Of a DNA stretch of 44,591 bases, positions 16,205 to 24,372 are shown piece by piece. Position 1 is the stretch's first letter, and the number at the start of each line of letters is the position of its first letter. The stretch comes from JAHEJX01 sp041605955. GTDB taxonomy: Bacteria; Actinomycetota; Acidimicrobiia; Spongiisociales; UBA5794. The DNA lies in assembly GCA_041605955.1 (NCBI GenBank), contig JBFIXI010000029.1, forward strand, positions 1 through 44,591, given 5' to 3'. A model generated the notes under the pieces. That model was given only the letters and a program-made list of their open reading frames with translations, did no database searches and was not told the DNA's origin. The position numbers and the translations under genes were made by a program.

Positions 16205-17434
16205 CTAGTCGGAGAGGCGAGTGTGAATCGCGACCTCACCGTGCATGGTCTTGTGGACCGGGCAACGATCGGCGATCTCGAGGAGCCGTTGCCGCTGGTC
16301 GTCGTCGAGCTCGCCGACGAGAGTTATCTCCCGCTGGATCTCGTCGATGAGGCCCTCCTCGGTTTCGCACTGCTCACAGTCGCGGGCGTGGACCTTGCGA
16401 TGGGTCAGCCGCACGTTCACCGACTCGAGCGGCCATTGCTTGCGGTCGGAGTACATCCGCAACGTCATCGAGGTGCAACTGCCGAGTGCCGTCAACAGGT
16501 AGTCGTAGGGAGTCGGCCCGGTGTTGGTGCCACCCACCGAGGTGGGCTCGTCGGCGATGAGGGGAAAGCCGTTGGAGATGACGTCTGTGCGGAATCCCTG
16601 CTCGGTCCGCACGACCGTGACGCTCTCGGGCGCGCCGGCGACGAAATCGGGTTGTGAATGCGACGCCAGGTCGCCGCTTATGTAGCGGGTCGACCAGGAG
16701 GCGATCACCTCGGCGACGTAGCGGGCGTCGGCGTCGTTGGTGATCAAGTGGTCGGCGGTGTCGAGCGAAACGAAGCTCTTGGGATGGCGAGCCGCCGTGA
16801 AGATCTCGGCGGCGTTCTCGATACCGACCGTGTTGTCGATGGGGGAGTGGAGCACCAGGAGCGGCCGGCCCAGCTCGGTGATGCGATCGGCCAGGTTGAC
16901 CTCCGCGATGTCGTGGAGTAGCTGATCTCGAATCGTGATCACTCGGCCGGCGAGTTGCACATCGGCCTCGCCCTCAGCGTGGATCCGCTCCAGATCCTCT
17001 GCCAGGTGCTTCTCGATGTGTGCCGGGCTGGCCGGGGCGGCAATGGTCACCACTGATTTCACCTTCGGCAGGTCCGGAGTTGCCGCCAAGGCGACGGCGC
17101 CGCCGAGCGAGTGGCCAATAACGATCTCCGGCGCCTCGTAGTTGTCGCGCAGAAAGTGGGTCGCCGCCATGAAGTCTTCGACGCTCGTCGTGAAGTTGGT
17201 ATCGGCAAACTCACCCTCGCTGTCACCGAGCCCGGTGAAGTCGAAGCGGAGCGTGGCGATGCCATGCGCCGCCAAGCTGGCCGTGATGCGCCCGATGGCG
17301 CGCAGGTTCTTGGAGCACGTGAAGCAGTGGGCGTAGAGCGCATAGCCGATCGGCTCACCTGTGAGCGGGTAGTCGATGCGTCCGGCGAGCCGATGGCCGC
17401 GGCTGTTCAAGAAGGTGACTCGTTCGTGTTGCAT
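16205..17434 (-). CDS. Alpha/beta hydrolase-OsmC fusion protein
   Basis: The protein has 409 residues in two domains. Residues 1-250 are a serine hydrolase with the nucleophile elbow VIGHSLGGAVAL, an acid in HSPIDNTVG and a histidine in DTADHLI. Residues 270-409 are an OsmC/Ohr-like domain with its two redox cysteines in LGSCTSMTLRM and ADRCPVHKTMHG. OsmC domains reduce organic hydroperoxides. A fused hydrolase could release or prepare the peroxide substrate, but this is inference. This fusion is known from other bacteria. The ATG at 17434 has AAGGTGGAGG immediately upstream. The gene diverges from the ubiquitin-like gene across 127 bases that contain an inverted repeat. Confidence 0.92.
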   Translation of the reverse strand: MQHERVTFLNSRGHRLAGRIDYPLTGEPIGYALYAHCFTCSKNLRAIGRITASLAAHGIATLRFDFTGLGDSEGEFADTNFTTSVEDFMAATHFLRDNYEAPEIVIGHSLGGAVALAATPDLPKVKSVVTIAAPASPAHIEKHLAEDLERIHAEGEADVQLAGRVITIRDQLLHDIAEVNLADRITELGRPLLVLHSPIDNTVGIENAAEIFTAARHPKSFVSLDTADHLITNDADARYVAEVIASWSTRYISGDLASHSQPDFVAGAPESVTVVRTEQGFRTDVISNGFPLIADEPTSVGGTNTGPTPYDYLLTALGSCTSMTLRMYSDRKQWPLESVNVRLTHRKVHARDCEQCETEEGLIDEIQREITLVGELDDDQRQRLLEIADRCPVHKTMHGEVAIHTRLSD

Positions 17435-17464
17435 GCCTCCACCTTGGCAGGTTGGGAGCGAACA

Positions 17465-17497
17465 TCCTGGCGGGGCTTGCGCCGATGGGCGCCAGGA
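17465..17497. promoter_or_regulatory. Inverted repeat between divergent genes (possible operator)
   Basis: Perfect 8-bp arms TCCTGGCG and CGCCAGGA (17465-17472 and 17490-17497) are separated by 17 bases in the space between the hydrolase-OsmC gene and the ubiquitin-like/DUF4132 pair. The geometry fits a dimeric regulator. No regulator gene is adjacent. Confidence 0.35.
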
Positions 17498-17547
17498 ATC
17501 GCTTCACGGGGGCGGGCAAACGCTCGATAAGCAGGTAGTCAACCTCG

Positions 17548-17553
17548 TAGGCT
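17548..17553 (+). promoter_or_regulatory. Putative -10 box of the ubiquitin-like/DUF4132 unit
   Basis: TAGGCT lies eight bases before the ATG at 17562, close to a leaderless arrangement. GGAG at 17556-17559 is too near the ATG to be a normal ribosome binding site. I find no -35 box. Confidence 0.4.
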
Positions 17554-17561
17554 CTGGAGTC

Positions 17562-17969
17562 ATGAAGGTCGAAGCGAAGGTCACCGGGCAGCGGCGGGCG
17601 CCGACCGAGGTGCGAGAGGTGGAAGTTCCGACGGGCGAGAGCCGACTGCGCGACCTGATAGCGGCGGTGGTCCGGTCCGAAGTCGACGCGTTCCAGATGC
17701 GGCAGCTCGACGGCAGGTTGCTGCAGGTGCTGTCTCCGGAACAGATTGCCGCCGGCACGGAAGTCGGCAAGATAACGTCCGGCGGATCCGACCTCGACCA
17801 GGAGGTGGATCCCGACGCGGCGGTGGCGACCGCCCTCGAGGCGTTCGATGACGGCTTGTACTTCGTCTTCGTCGACGACCAACAGATCCAGGGCCTCGAT
17901 GAGCGCGTCGGCGTGACCGCGGGCTCGACGCTCTTGTTCGTGCGATTGGTGCCGTTGGTGGGCGGCTAG
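17562..17969 (+). CDS. Small ubiquitin-like (beta-grasp) protein ending in Gly-Gly
   Basis: The protein has 135 residues and I cannot assign it to a named family. A predicted beta hairpin (1-25) and helix (about 26-45, RLRDLIAAVVRSEVDAF) are followed by an insertion of about 50 residues. Next comes a strand (LYFVFVDDQQI) and the C-terminus GSTLLFVRLVPLVGG. This order and the ending resemble ubiquitin (STLHLVLRLRGG) and the sulfur carriers ThiS and MoaD, whose terminal Gly-Gly is adenylated. The stop codon follows the second Gly directly. The gene is six bases before the DUF4132 giant gene, so the two form an operon. No E1, E2 or JAB protease gene is visible nearby. The coding call is firm, the beta-grasp fold is likely, and conjugation or sulfur transfer is speculative. 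I chose the ATG at 17562 because upstream residues look non-coding. Confidence 0.75.
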   Translation: MKVEAKVTGQRRAPTEVREVEVPTGESRLRDLIAAVVRSEVDAFQMRQLDGRLLQVLSPEQIAAGTEVGKITSGGSDLDQEVDPDAAVATALEAFDDGLYFVFVDDQQIQGLDERVGVTAGSTLLFVRLVPLVGG

Positions 17970-17975
17970 CGCGCG

Positions 17976-20900
17976 ATGTTCACTCGAGAGGAGGCCAAAG
18001 CCAGGCTGGCGTCGGCGCGCATCGCGGATTGGGCCGACGTCCAAGAGGCGCGACTCGCCGGTCTGCCCAAGGCATTGCGCCGGCCCGCCGCTGCAGTGTT
18101 CAACCGCCGCAACTACCTGTTGACCGGTGCATACCAACAAGGGATCGAGAAGTGGCCGGAGCTGGCGGCAGATCAGCGGCGCGTCATCTTCGAGGCAGCC
18201 GCCCCAGGCCACAGTGGTGCGTTGGAGCGCGCGTGGCAGCTGTGTGACCGGCTGCCGTATCAGACCGGGTCGCTGCGACGTCCATTTCGGGTGGTCGACC
18301 GTCCCGAGGTGGACGTCCTGCGGCGCGCTCAAGCCGTGCGGGGGGCGGCGAGTGCGTTGGGCGCCTATCAGGGCGATCTGCTTTGGTTTGCCGCCTGGTC
18401 GGCCCACTTCCACGGCATCGGGGAGCTGCTGGCCGCCGAGATCGACCACGGCCCACACGGCGACGAGGTGTTGGCCACGCTGCTCGAGATCGTGGGCGGC
18501 ACTCATCCGTTCGGGACGGTGAGCCACAGCAGCATTCGGGCGTTGCTCATGTGTGACCGGGTCGAGGCCTGGGAGGCCGTCGAGCAGCTATTGCTGGCCG
18601 CCCAGCGGCAAGAGGGAATCCGCCAGGTCGTTTTCGAGTCGGTGGACGAGTCCCATCCCGAGGCTTTTCGCCGCATGCTGCGATTGACCGCAGACGAGAA
18701 GCTGACCCGCTTTGCTGCAGTGGTCCGGGCCTACGGAGTGTGGAGCGGCCTGCAAGCGGACGTGACCGATCGCCAGGAAGTCGATCGCATGCTGGCTCTC
18801 ATCACCGAGGCCTACTCGGCACGCCGCGCCGCCGACGCCGCCATCGCGTCCGGTGACCCCCGCACGGTCTACGCCGGGTTGTGGAGCATGGCCGCCAACG
18901 ACGCTTCAGCGGCGGCGGCTACCGCCGAGCGGTTGGTCGCTGACGCGCCGCCGGAGGTGCGTTTCGCCGCGACCCATCTGCTGGCTCAGCTCGGGCTGCC
19001 CGAGTCGCGTCGGGTCCTGCGTGGGCTGCTGAGCCACCATGACACGGCCATCGCGGCGCGGGCGTGCCGCGGGCTGTTGAGCGGCCCCGCCGAATCGGGT
19101 ACGTACGAGGATCTGGAGGGCTACCTCGACCGTCTCGAGAAGCCCCGCACCATCACGGCTCCCGTGTGGGATTGGCTGGAGCTGGAGGAATCGCCGAGCC
19201 GAGTGATCGTTCGCCTCCTGAACCTGCGCGACGACCGGCATCCGGTGGAGCTCCATCGCCACTTGCAGAAGATGGACGCCTCCGCCAGATCACGATATGT
19301 CAGCGAGCTATCCCGCGTTGAGCAGACTCCCGAGAGTCGGCGCGCTCTGGTGCAGCTGGCGTCCGACCGTTCTCAGTGGGTTTCCGCCAAGGCCTTCGAG
19401 GTGCTGGCGACCACCGGGATCACGGCCGAAGAGGCTCCGGCGTTCGAAGCGTTGCTCACGCGCAAGACGGGGGCCACTCGCAGCGCGGCGATTTCGATGC
19501 TTGCCTCGCTGCCCGATGCTGCCGCTCTGGAGTCGGCCTCCCGGTTGATGGAATCGGGGAAGGTGGCGCAGCGGCTTGGCGGTCTCGACCTGTTGCGCCA
19601 GCTTGCCGAAGCGAATCGCAGCGCCGCCGCCATAACCGACAGCGTGCAGCGCTACGGCCAGCGTCCCCGACTGAGCGAAGCCGAACAGACCGCGCTGGCG
19701 GCCCTGGCCACCGGTGAAGTGCGAGAGGCGACGCTCGAGGACGGGCTCGGACTGTTCGATCCTGCCGAGCTGAGTCAGCCGGTGCCGCCGCGCCGCCGCA
19801 AGCTGAAGGTGTCGACAACGGGATACCGCAAGCTGCTGCAAGCGGCCGACCAGCTGGTCGATCAGTATCGAGAGACACCGCTCGGTGTCGAGGACGGCTT
19901 CGGTACGGAGGAGCGCCTCTACGGCAATCAGCGGTGGGGCCTCGATCCCAAGCCCGGTGCCGACCCCCTTGGAGCTCCCCTCGGCGACGCGTGGCGAGAC
20001 TGGTGGGAGCGGCAGCGGCCCGGCGAGCACGACCTGGAGCGGTGCCTGGTCTCCGCGGAGCCATTCGAATGGGAACACCATCAAGCGATCGCGGCCAAGG
20101 GGCTACCCAAGCCGTTCGAGCTCGGGTACCGCAGCCAAGTCGATTCCGCTTTGTGGTGGCTGTGGCTCGCGCATGGCGGCGCGGCCGGCATCGATTTCCT
20201 CCTTGCCGGTTACGAGAACGCACTCGCCATGGTGCCCCCCCGGGAGCTGGCCGATCCGATCATCGCCCGGCGGGCTTACTCATCACGAGACCTCGACTGG
20301 CGGGATCACTCGCCAATCCTGAATTGGCGGCGGGCGCTCAACAAAGCGTTGGCTCTCCGCCGTGACCTGTTCACCAGGGACGCCATCACCCAGATGTGGA
20401 AGCTGGTCGTCTGGCTCGACCGCCCCGACCCGGCTGCCCCCCGCCATCGCCCATCGCTGGATCTGCTGCTGACCGCACGGTCGTTGGGCTTGGCCACCGA
20501 CGCCGACCTGATGGACGATCTGATAGGGGACAGGTCTCTCGGCGGCCGATTCAGCAGCCGACGCTGGGACTTCCGCAGCCTGGCCGAGGCCACCCGCCGC
20601 AAGGTGCCGGAGGCGCTACGGCCCTTCCCCGAGATGGTCGCCGCGGCCTCTCGAGCCCGGGAGCGGATCATCGAAGTCGAGCTGCAACGTGGTGACGTTG
20701 CCACGCCGGCCTCGGCTCCGGCGCTGGCGCTGCGCTCCGTGCCCGGCGCCCACCAGGCAGTCGCTCTGCTGAAGGCGCTGGGACGTTCCAGCTTCCAACG
20801 AGGCTGGACGTGGAACTCCGAGCAGAAGAAGAGCGTGCTGTCGCACCTCATCCGGGTCAGTCATCCCGCCGAGAAGGACACCCCCGCCGATTTCGCCGCG

Positions 20901-22775
20901 CGAGCCGCGGCGGCCGGCCTCAGCGAGCGCCGGTTCCTGGAGCTGGCGCTGTACGCGCCGCAGTGGTCGCGACATGTCGCGCATGCAGTGAGTTGGGACG
21001 GTCTCGAGGACGCCGTCTTCTGGCTGCACGCCCACACCAAAGACACCAGGTGGTCGGTTGACAGCGACGTGCGCGATGAGTGGGCGGCCGAGATCGCGAG
21101 TCGCACCCCGTTGAGCGCAGCGGATCTCGTGGACGGTGGAGTCGACGTGGAATGGTTCCACCGGGTGCTGGCCATGCTGGGCGAGGAGCGATGGCAACAG
21201 CTCCTTGGCTACGCCAAATACACTTCCGGCGGAGGTGGTCACAAGCGCGCCGAGATGTTCGGCGAAGCGCTGCGCGGCGCTCTCGACATCGATGCCCTCA
21301 TGACCAGAATCCGTGACAAACGCCATCAGGATTCGGTACGGGCGCTCGGTCTCGTGCCCCTTGCCACCGACTCCGCCGGTAAAGAGAAGGAAGTCCTGCG
21401 ACGCTATCAGCTCTTCCAGGAGTTTCGGCAGGGCTCACACAAGTTCGGTTCGCAGCGGCAGGCGTCCGAGAGGCGAGCTGTGGAAATCGGCCTCGACAAC
21501 CTGGCCCGCACGGCGGGCTACGCCGATCCGGTTCGCTTGCAGTGGCAGATGGAGACGCTCGAGGCAGCCGACCTCGCCGCCGGACCGGTGGTGCTGGAGA
21601 AGGGCGAGTACACCTTCGAGCTCGCCATTGACGATCTCGGTCAGGCGGCGGTAACAACGGCCAAGAACGGCAGGCAGCTGAAGTCGGTGCCGGCCAAGCT
21701 GCGCAAAGACGACCAGGTCGTCTCGCTGCGAGATCGGGCAAAGGTCCTGCGCCGCCAAGTGTCGCGAGTGCGCACCGCCCTCGAGATGGCCGCAGTGACC
21801 GGTGACGCGTTCACTGGGCTGGAGCTGCAGCGGCTCCATCACCACCCAGTGCTGCGGCCAATGCTGCATGCCACCTTGTTCGCGCTGCCCGACGGTGGCT
21901 TGGGCCTCCCGGTCGACGGCGGGGCCGCGTTGGTCGGAGTCGATGGCGCCGTCCGCGAGATCGATTCGCACCCGGTGCGGGTGGCCCACCCGGTCGACCT
22001 GCTTGCCTCCGACGAGTGGTCGCAGTGGCAGCACCGCTGCTTCGTCGACGAGATCAAGCAGCCGTTCAAACAGGTGTTCCGCGAGCTCTATGTCTTGACC
22101 GCCGCCGAAACGAAGGACGGGAAGAAGTCGCTGCGCTACGCCGGCCATCAGCTGAACCCGCGCCAAGCCGCTGGGCTGTTCTCTAGCCGGGGCTGGATCT
22201 CTCATCCTGACGGCTACACATTCAAGACCTTCCACCGCCAAGGCCTGGTGGCAACCGTCTTCTTCGAGGGTGCCTTGTTCACGCCGGCCGAGGTGGACGG
22301 CGCCACCATGTATGGCTTGACCTTCCAACGTCGCGACGAGCTGGAGCTGGTCGACCTGGACGGGGTCCCGCCGCGGCTTTTCTCAGAGGTGATGCGGGAT
22401 CTCGACCTCGTCGTGTCCGTAGCTCACATCGGCGGGGTCGATCCCGAGGCGTCGGCGTCGACCGTCGAGATGCGCCAGGCGCTGGTGCGAGAGACGGCGA
22501 CGCTGCTGTCGCTCGACAACGTGCGGTTCTCTGGGTCCCACGTCATCGTCGAGGGTACGCGGGGCAGCTACTCGATTCACCTGGGTTCCGCCCAGGTTCA
22601 TCGCCAGCCGGGGGGCGCTGTTTGCCTGATCCCCGTGGGCTCGCAGCACCGCGGCCGCCTGTTCCTGCCATTCGCCGACGACGATCCGAAGACGGCTGAA
22701 GTCGTCGCCAAGACAGTGCTGTTGGCCCGCGATGATCAGATCAAGGACCCGACAATCCTCGAGCAGATCATCTGA
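17976..22775 (+). CDS. Giant HEAT-repeat/DUF5724/DUF4132 protein (MolR-related)
   Basis: The protein has 1599 residues. The N-terminal third (about 290-620) is rich in helical pairs typical of HEAT-like repeats (RFAATHLLAQLGLPESRRVL). A middle region (about 960-1170) contains EDAVFWLHAHTKDTRW and HKFGSQRQASERRAVE, which I associate with DUF5724. The DUF4132 domain occupies about 1195-1400 with VRLQWQMETLEA and the LRRQVSRVRTALEMA helix. A C-terminal module (about 1430-1599, EVMRDLDLVVSVAHIGG and YSIHLGSAQVHRQPGG) resembles DUF7737. E. coli MolR (YehI) carries the same core domain and sits with MoxR-ATPase and VWA genes, which are absent here. It is probably cytoplasmic, with no signal or membrane segment. 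The molecular activity is unknown. It is coupled to the ubiquitin-like gene by a six-base gap. Confidence 0.85.
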   Translation: MFTREEAKARLASARIADWADVQEARLAGLPKALRRPAAAVFNRRNYLLTGAYQQGIEKWPELAADQRRVIFEAAAPGHSGALERAWQLCDRLPYQTGSLRRPFRVVDRPEVDVLRRAQAVRGAASALGAYQGDLLWFAAWSAHFHGIGELLAAEIDHGPHGDEVLATLLEIVGGTHPFGTVSHSSIRALLMCDRVEAWEAVEQLLLAAQRQEGIRQVVFESVDESHPEAFRRMLRLTADEKLTRFAAVVRAYGVWSGLQADVTDRQEVDRMLALITEAYSARRAADAAIASGDPRTVYAGLWSMAANDASAAAATAERLVADAPPEVRFAATHLLAQLGLPESRRVLRGLLSHHDTAIAARACRGLLSGPAESGTYEDLEGYLDRLEKPRTITAPVWDWLELEESPSRVIVRLLNLRDDRHPVELHRHLQKMDASARSRYVSELSRVEQTPESRRALVQLASDRSQWVSAKAFEVLATTGITAEEAPAFEALLTRKTGATRSAAISMLASLPDAAALESASRLMESGKVAQRLGGLDLLRQLAEANRSAAAITDSVQRYGQRPRLSEAEQTALAALATGEVREATLEDGLGLFDPAELSQPVPPRRRKLKVSTTGYRKLLQAADQLVDQYRETPLGVEDGFGTEERLYGNQRWGLDPKPGADPLGAPLGDAWRDWWERQRPGEHDLERCLVSAEPFEWEHHQAIAAKGLPKPFELGYRSQVDSALWWLWLAHGGAAGIDFLLAGYENALAMVPPRELADPIIARRAYSSRDLDWRDHSPILNWRRALNKALALRRDLFTRDAITQMWKLVVWLDRPDPAAPRHRPSLDLLLTARSLGLATDADLMDDLIGDRSLGGRFSSRRWDFRSLAEATRRKVPEALRPFPEMVAAASRARERIIEVELQRGDVATPASAPALALRSVPGAHQAVALLKALGRSSFQRGWTWNSEQKKSVLSHLIRVSHPAEKDTPADFAARAAAAGLSERRFLELALYAPQWSRHVAHAVSWDGLEDAVFWLHAHTKDTRWSVDSDVRDEWAAEIASRTPLSAADLVDGGVDVEWFHRVLAMLGEERWQQLLGYAKYTSGGGGHKRAEMFGEALRGALDIDALMTRIRDKRHQDSVRALGLVPLATDSAGKEKEVLRRYQLFQEFRQGSHKFGSQRQASERRAVEIGLDNLARTAGYADPVRLQWQMETLEAADLAAGPVVLEKGEYTFELAIDDLGQAAVTTAKNGRQLKSVPAKLRKDDQVVSLRDRAKVLRRQVSRVRTALEMAAVTGDAFTGLELQRLHHHPVLRPMLHATLFALPDGGLGLPVDGGAALVGVDGAVREIDSHPVRVAHPVDLLASDEWSQWQHRCFVDEIKQPFKQVFRELYVLTAAETKDGKKSLRYAGHQLNPRQAAGLFSSRGWISHPDGYTFKTFHRQGLVATVFFEGALFTPAEVDGATMYGLTFQRRDELELVDLDGVPPRLFSEVMRDLDLVVSVAHIGGVDPEASASTVEMRQALVRETATLLSLDNVRFSGSHVIVEGTRGSYSIHLGSAQVHRQPGGAVCLIPVGSQHRGRLFLPFADDDPKTAEVVAKTVLLARDDQIKDPTILEQII

Positions 22776-22803
22776 CCGCCGCCTGGTGGGCGCAGCGCGG
22801 CGG
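22776..22803. terminator. GC-rich hairpin after DUF4132 gene
   Basis: A 7-bp stem, CCGCCGC with GCGGCGG (22776-22782 and 22797-22803, loop of 14), begins directly after the TGA of the DUF4132 gene and precedes the end of a convergent gene. It has no T tract, so it is a weak or bidirectional terminator candidate. Confidence 0.4.
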
Positions 22804-22823
22804 GGTGGGAGTGGGTTCCGGAG

Positions 22824-24251
22824 CTAGCCGAGCTGGGCGGCCAGGTACTCGTGGATGCCGTCGCAGTAGGGGAGGATGGCCACCTCGGGCCCTTCGTTGC
22901 CGGCGGCGAACAGCAGGCTCGCCCGGGTGCACTCCTCGACATGAGTTGCGAAGCGCGGCACTCTGGCGAGGAAGGCGTCTATGTAGGTCCTGAGGTCGGC
23001 CGTGGTGGCTTGGCCCGCCGTCGCATAGGAGAACGCTGCCACGATGTCGTCGTCCGTGCTGAGGAACGCGACGACGAGTGTCGCCGCTCCATCACCGGCC
23101 GTGAAGTACGACGCTGCGGTCACCGGGGCGGGGAGCTCGTCGAGTCGCCCGCTCGTGATCGTCAAGTCGTCGAAGTCGCTGAGGTCGCAGGTGGCGAACT
23201 CCGCTACCCGGCGAACGTCGTCAGTGGGATCAACCTGGCCGCCGGGGAATCCAACCAAGTGGCCGCCGCTCCATTCATCGGGGACCTCGAAGCTGGCTTC
23301 GAGGAGCATCCACTCCATCAACGTGGAGAAGCTCTCCGAAGGGGGACAGTTCTCGATCTCGCCCTCGCCGCTGTACGCCAGAGACTGTTCCACTTCGGCC
23401 CCGCTGGCGATATCGGCCGCGTCGAGGAGGAGGGGATAGAACAAGCTGCGTTCGAAGTTCCTTGTGGCGGGAATCGTCGGCGGTGGCGGCGACGTGATTA
23501 TCGGAGGCCGAGTGGTGGTGAGCGTAGTGGTGGTAGCCGGGTCGGAGGTCAGCGGTGCTCGCTCCAGCCGGTCGGCGGCGGTGGCTACGAGTGCGGCGAA
23601 CCCATCGAGATCACGAGCACGCTCGAGCGGGGCGGCTCCGAAAGAGATGACCTGCAGCCGAGTGACGACATTGCCCCGCTGCATGAAGGCCACCCACTGC
23701 ACCTCGCCGGTGCCCTCGACCAGCTCTATGCCCACCGCTCGACCGTCGAGCGGCAGCGGCTCCACCGTGAAGCTCCCTCCCTCGAGCCAGGAGACGAATT
23801 GGCATGCGTCGATGATATGGCCGGCTGCGTTGATGGCGTCTTGAGCGGCGATCGGTGTTTCATACGCGAAGGCATGGTGGTTGAGGTTGAAGCCGTCGCG
23901 CCACCACGCGGCGGCGGCCGTCGGCTGAGCGCTGAAGGCGTCATAGGCCGCGAATGCGGCACAGTCTGTTTGATTGGGACCCGGGTCGTACCCCGGCCGC
24001 AACTCGCTGCGATGGCTCTCATCCCACGGTGGGCCGAACTCGACTGTGGTCAACAGGACGGTGGTGGGGTCGAGGTAGATCGGCGGCGGCTGCGTTGTGG
24101 TGGAGCTGGCAGGGGCGGAGGTCGATGTCGTGGCCTCGGTGCCCGGAGGTTGTTCCCCGCCGGTCGGATCGCCGCTGGTCGACGGGCCCGTCGCCTGTCC
24201 ACAAGCCGCCACGATGAGAAGGAAGGCCCCGGCTGTTGCACGAATCCGCAC
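22824..24251 (-). CDS. Secreted lipoprotein with duplicated sensor-like domain
   Basis: The protein has 475 residues from the GTG at 24251. A lipobox (LLIVAAC) follows a short basic N-terminus. An open frame extends upstream through a TTG at 24314, but that part lies in a tandem repeat and gives an Arg/Trp-rich leader. After a Ser/Thr/Pro-rich linker come two globular parts (about 60-245 and 285-460) separated by a second Thr/Pro linker. Both have a cysteine pair and end in a similar helix (LDGFAALVATAADRL and LRTYIDAFLARVPRF), suggesting an internal duplication. The fold resembles PknH-type extracellular sensor domains, a weak call made by eye. The function is unknown. The gene is downstream of the 6-phosphogluconate dehydrogenase gene and separated from it by a tandem array. 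Confidence 0.75.
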   Translation of the reverse strand: MRIRATAGAFLLIVAACGQATGPSTSGDPTGGEQPPGTEATTSTSAPASSTTTQPPPIYLDPTTVLLTTVEFGPPWDESHRSELRPGYDPGPNQTDCAAFAAYDAFSAQPTAAAAWWRDGFNLNHHAFAYETPIAAQDAINAAGHIIDACQFVSWLEGGSFTVEPLPLDGRAVGIELVEGTGEVQWVAFMQRGNVVTRLQVISFGAAPLERARDLDGFAALVATAADRLERAPLTSDPATTTTLTTTRPPIITSPPPPTIPATRNFERSLFYPLLLDAADIASGAEVEQSLAYSGEGEIENCPPSESFSTLMEWMLLEASFEVPDEWSGGHLVGFPGGQVDPTDDVRRVAEFATCDLSDFDDLTITSGRLDELPAPVTAASYFTAGDGAATLVVAFLSTDDDIVAAFSYATAGQATTADLRTYIDAFLARVPRFATHVEECTRASLLFAAGNEGPEVAILPYCDGIHEYLAAQLG

Positions 24252-24304
24252 GTTGGCGTCATCGGCACGGACGGACCGCCACCTAATCCATCTGCGGTGG
24301 CGCC

Positions 24305-24372
24305 GGCCGATCAAACCCGGCCGATCAAACCCGGCCGATCAAACCCGGCCGATCAAACCCGACCGATCAAAC
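24305..24372 (+). repeat. 14-bp tandem array between lipoprotein and gnd genes
   Basis: Four perfect copies of GGCCGATCAAACCC run from 24305 to 24360, followed by a fifth diverged partial copy (GACCGATCAAAC) to 24372. The last copy contains the stop codon of the 6-phosphogluconate dehydrogenase gene, and the array ends 53 bases upstream of the lipoprotein start. Because 14 is not a multiple of three, a change in copy number would shift any frame reading through it. It may alter promoter or leader spacing of the lipoprotein gene. Confidence 0.92.

Noticed and set aside
17376..17561. Longer N-terminus for the ubiquitin-like protein
   Set aside because: The extra 62 residues overlap the divergent gene's start region and look non-coding. 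The predicted beta-grasp domain starts at the ATG at 17562.
24252..24314. TTG start for the lipoprotein
   Set aside because: The TTG sits in the tandem array and would put an Arg/Trp-rich leader before the signal peptide. The GTG at 24251 gives a normal lipoprotein signal.
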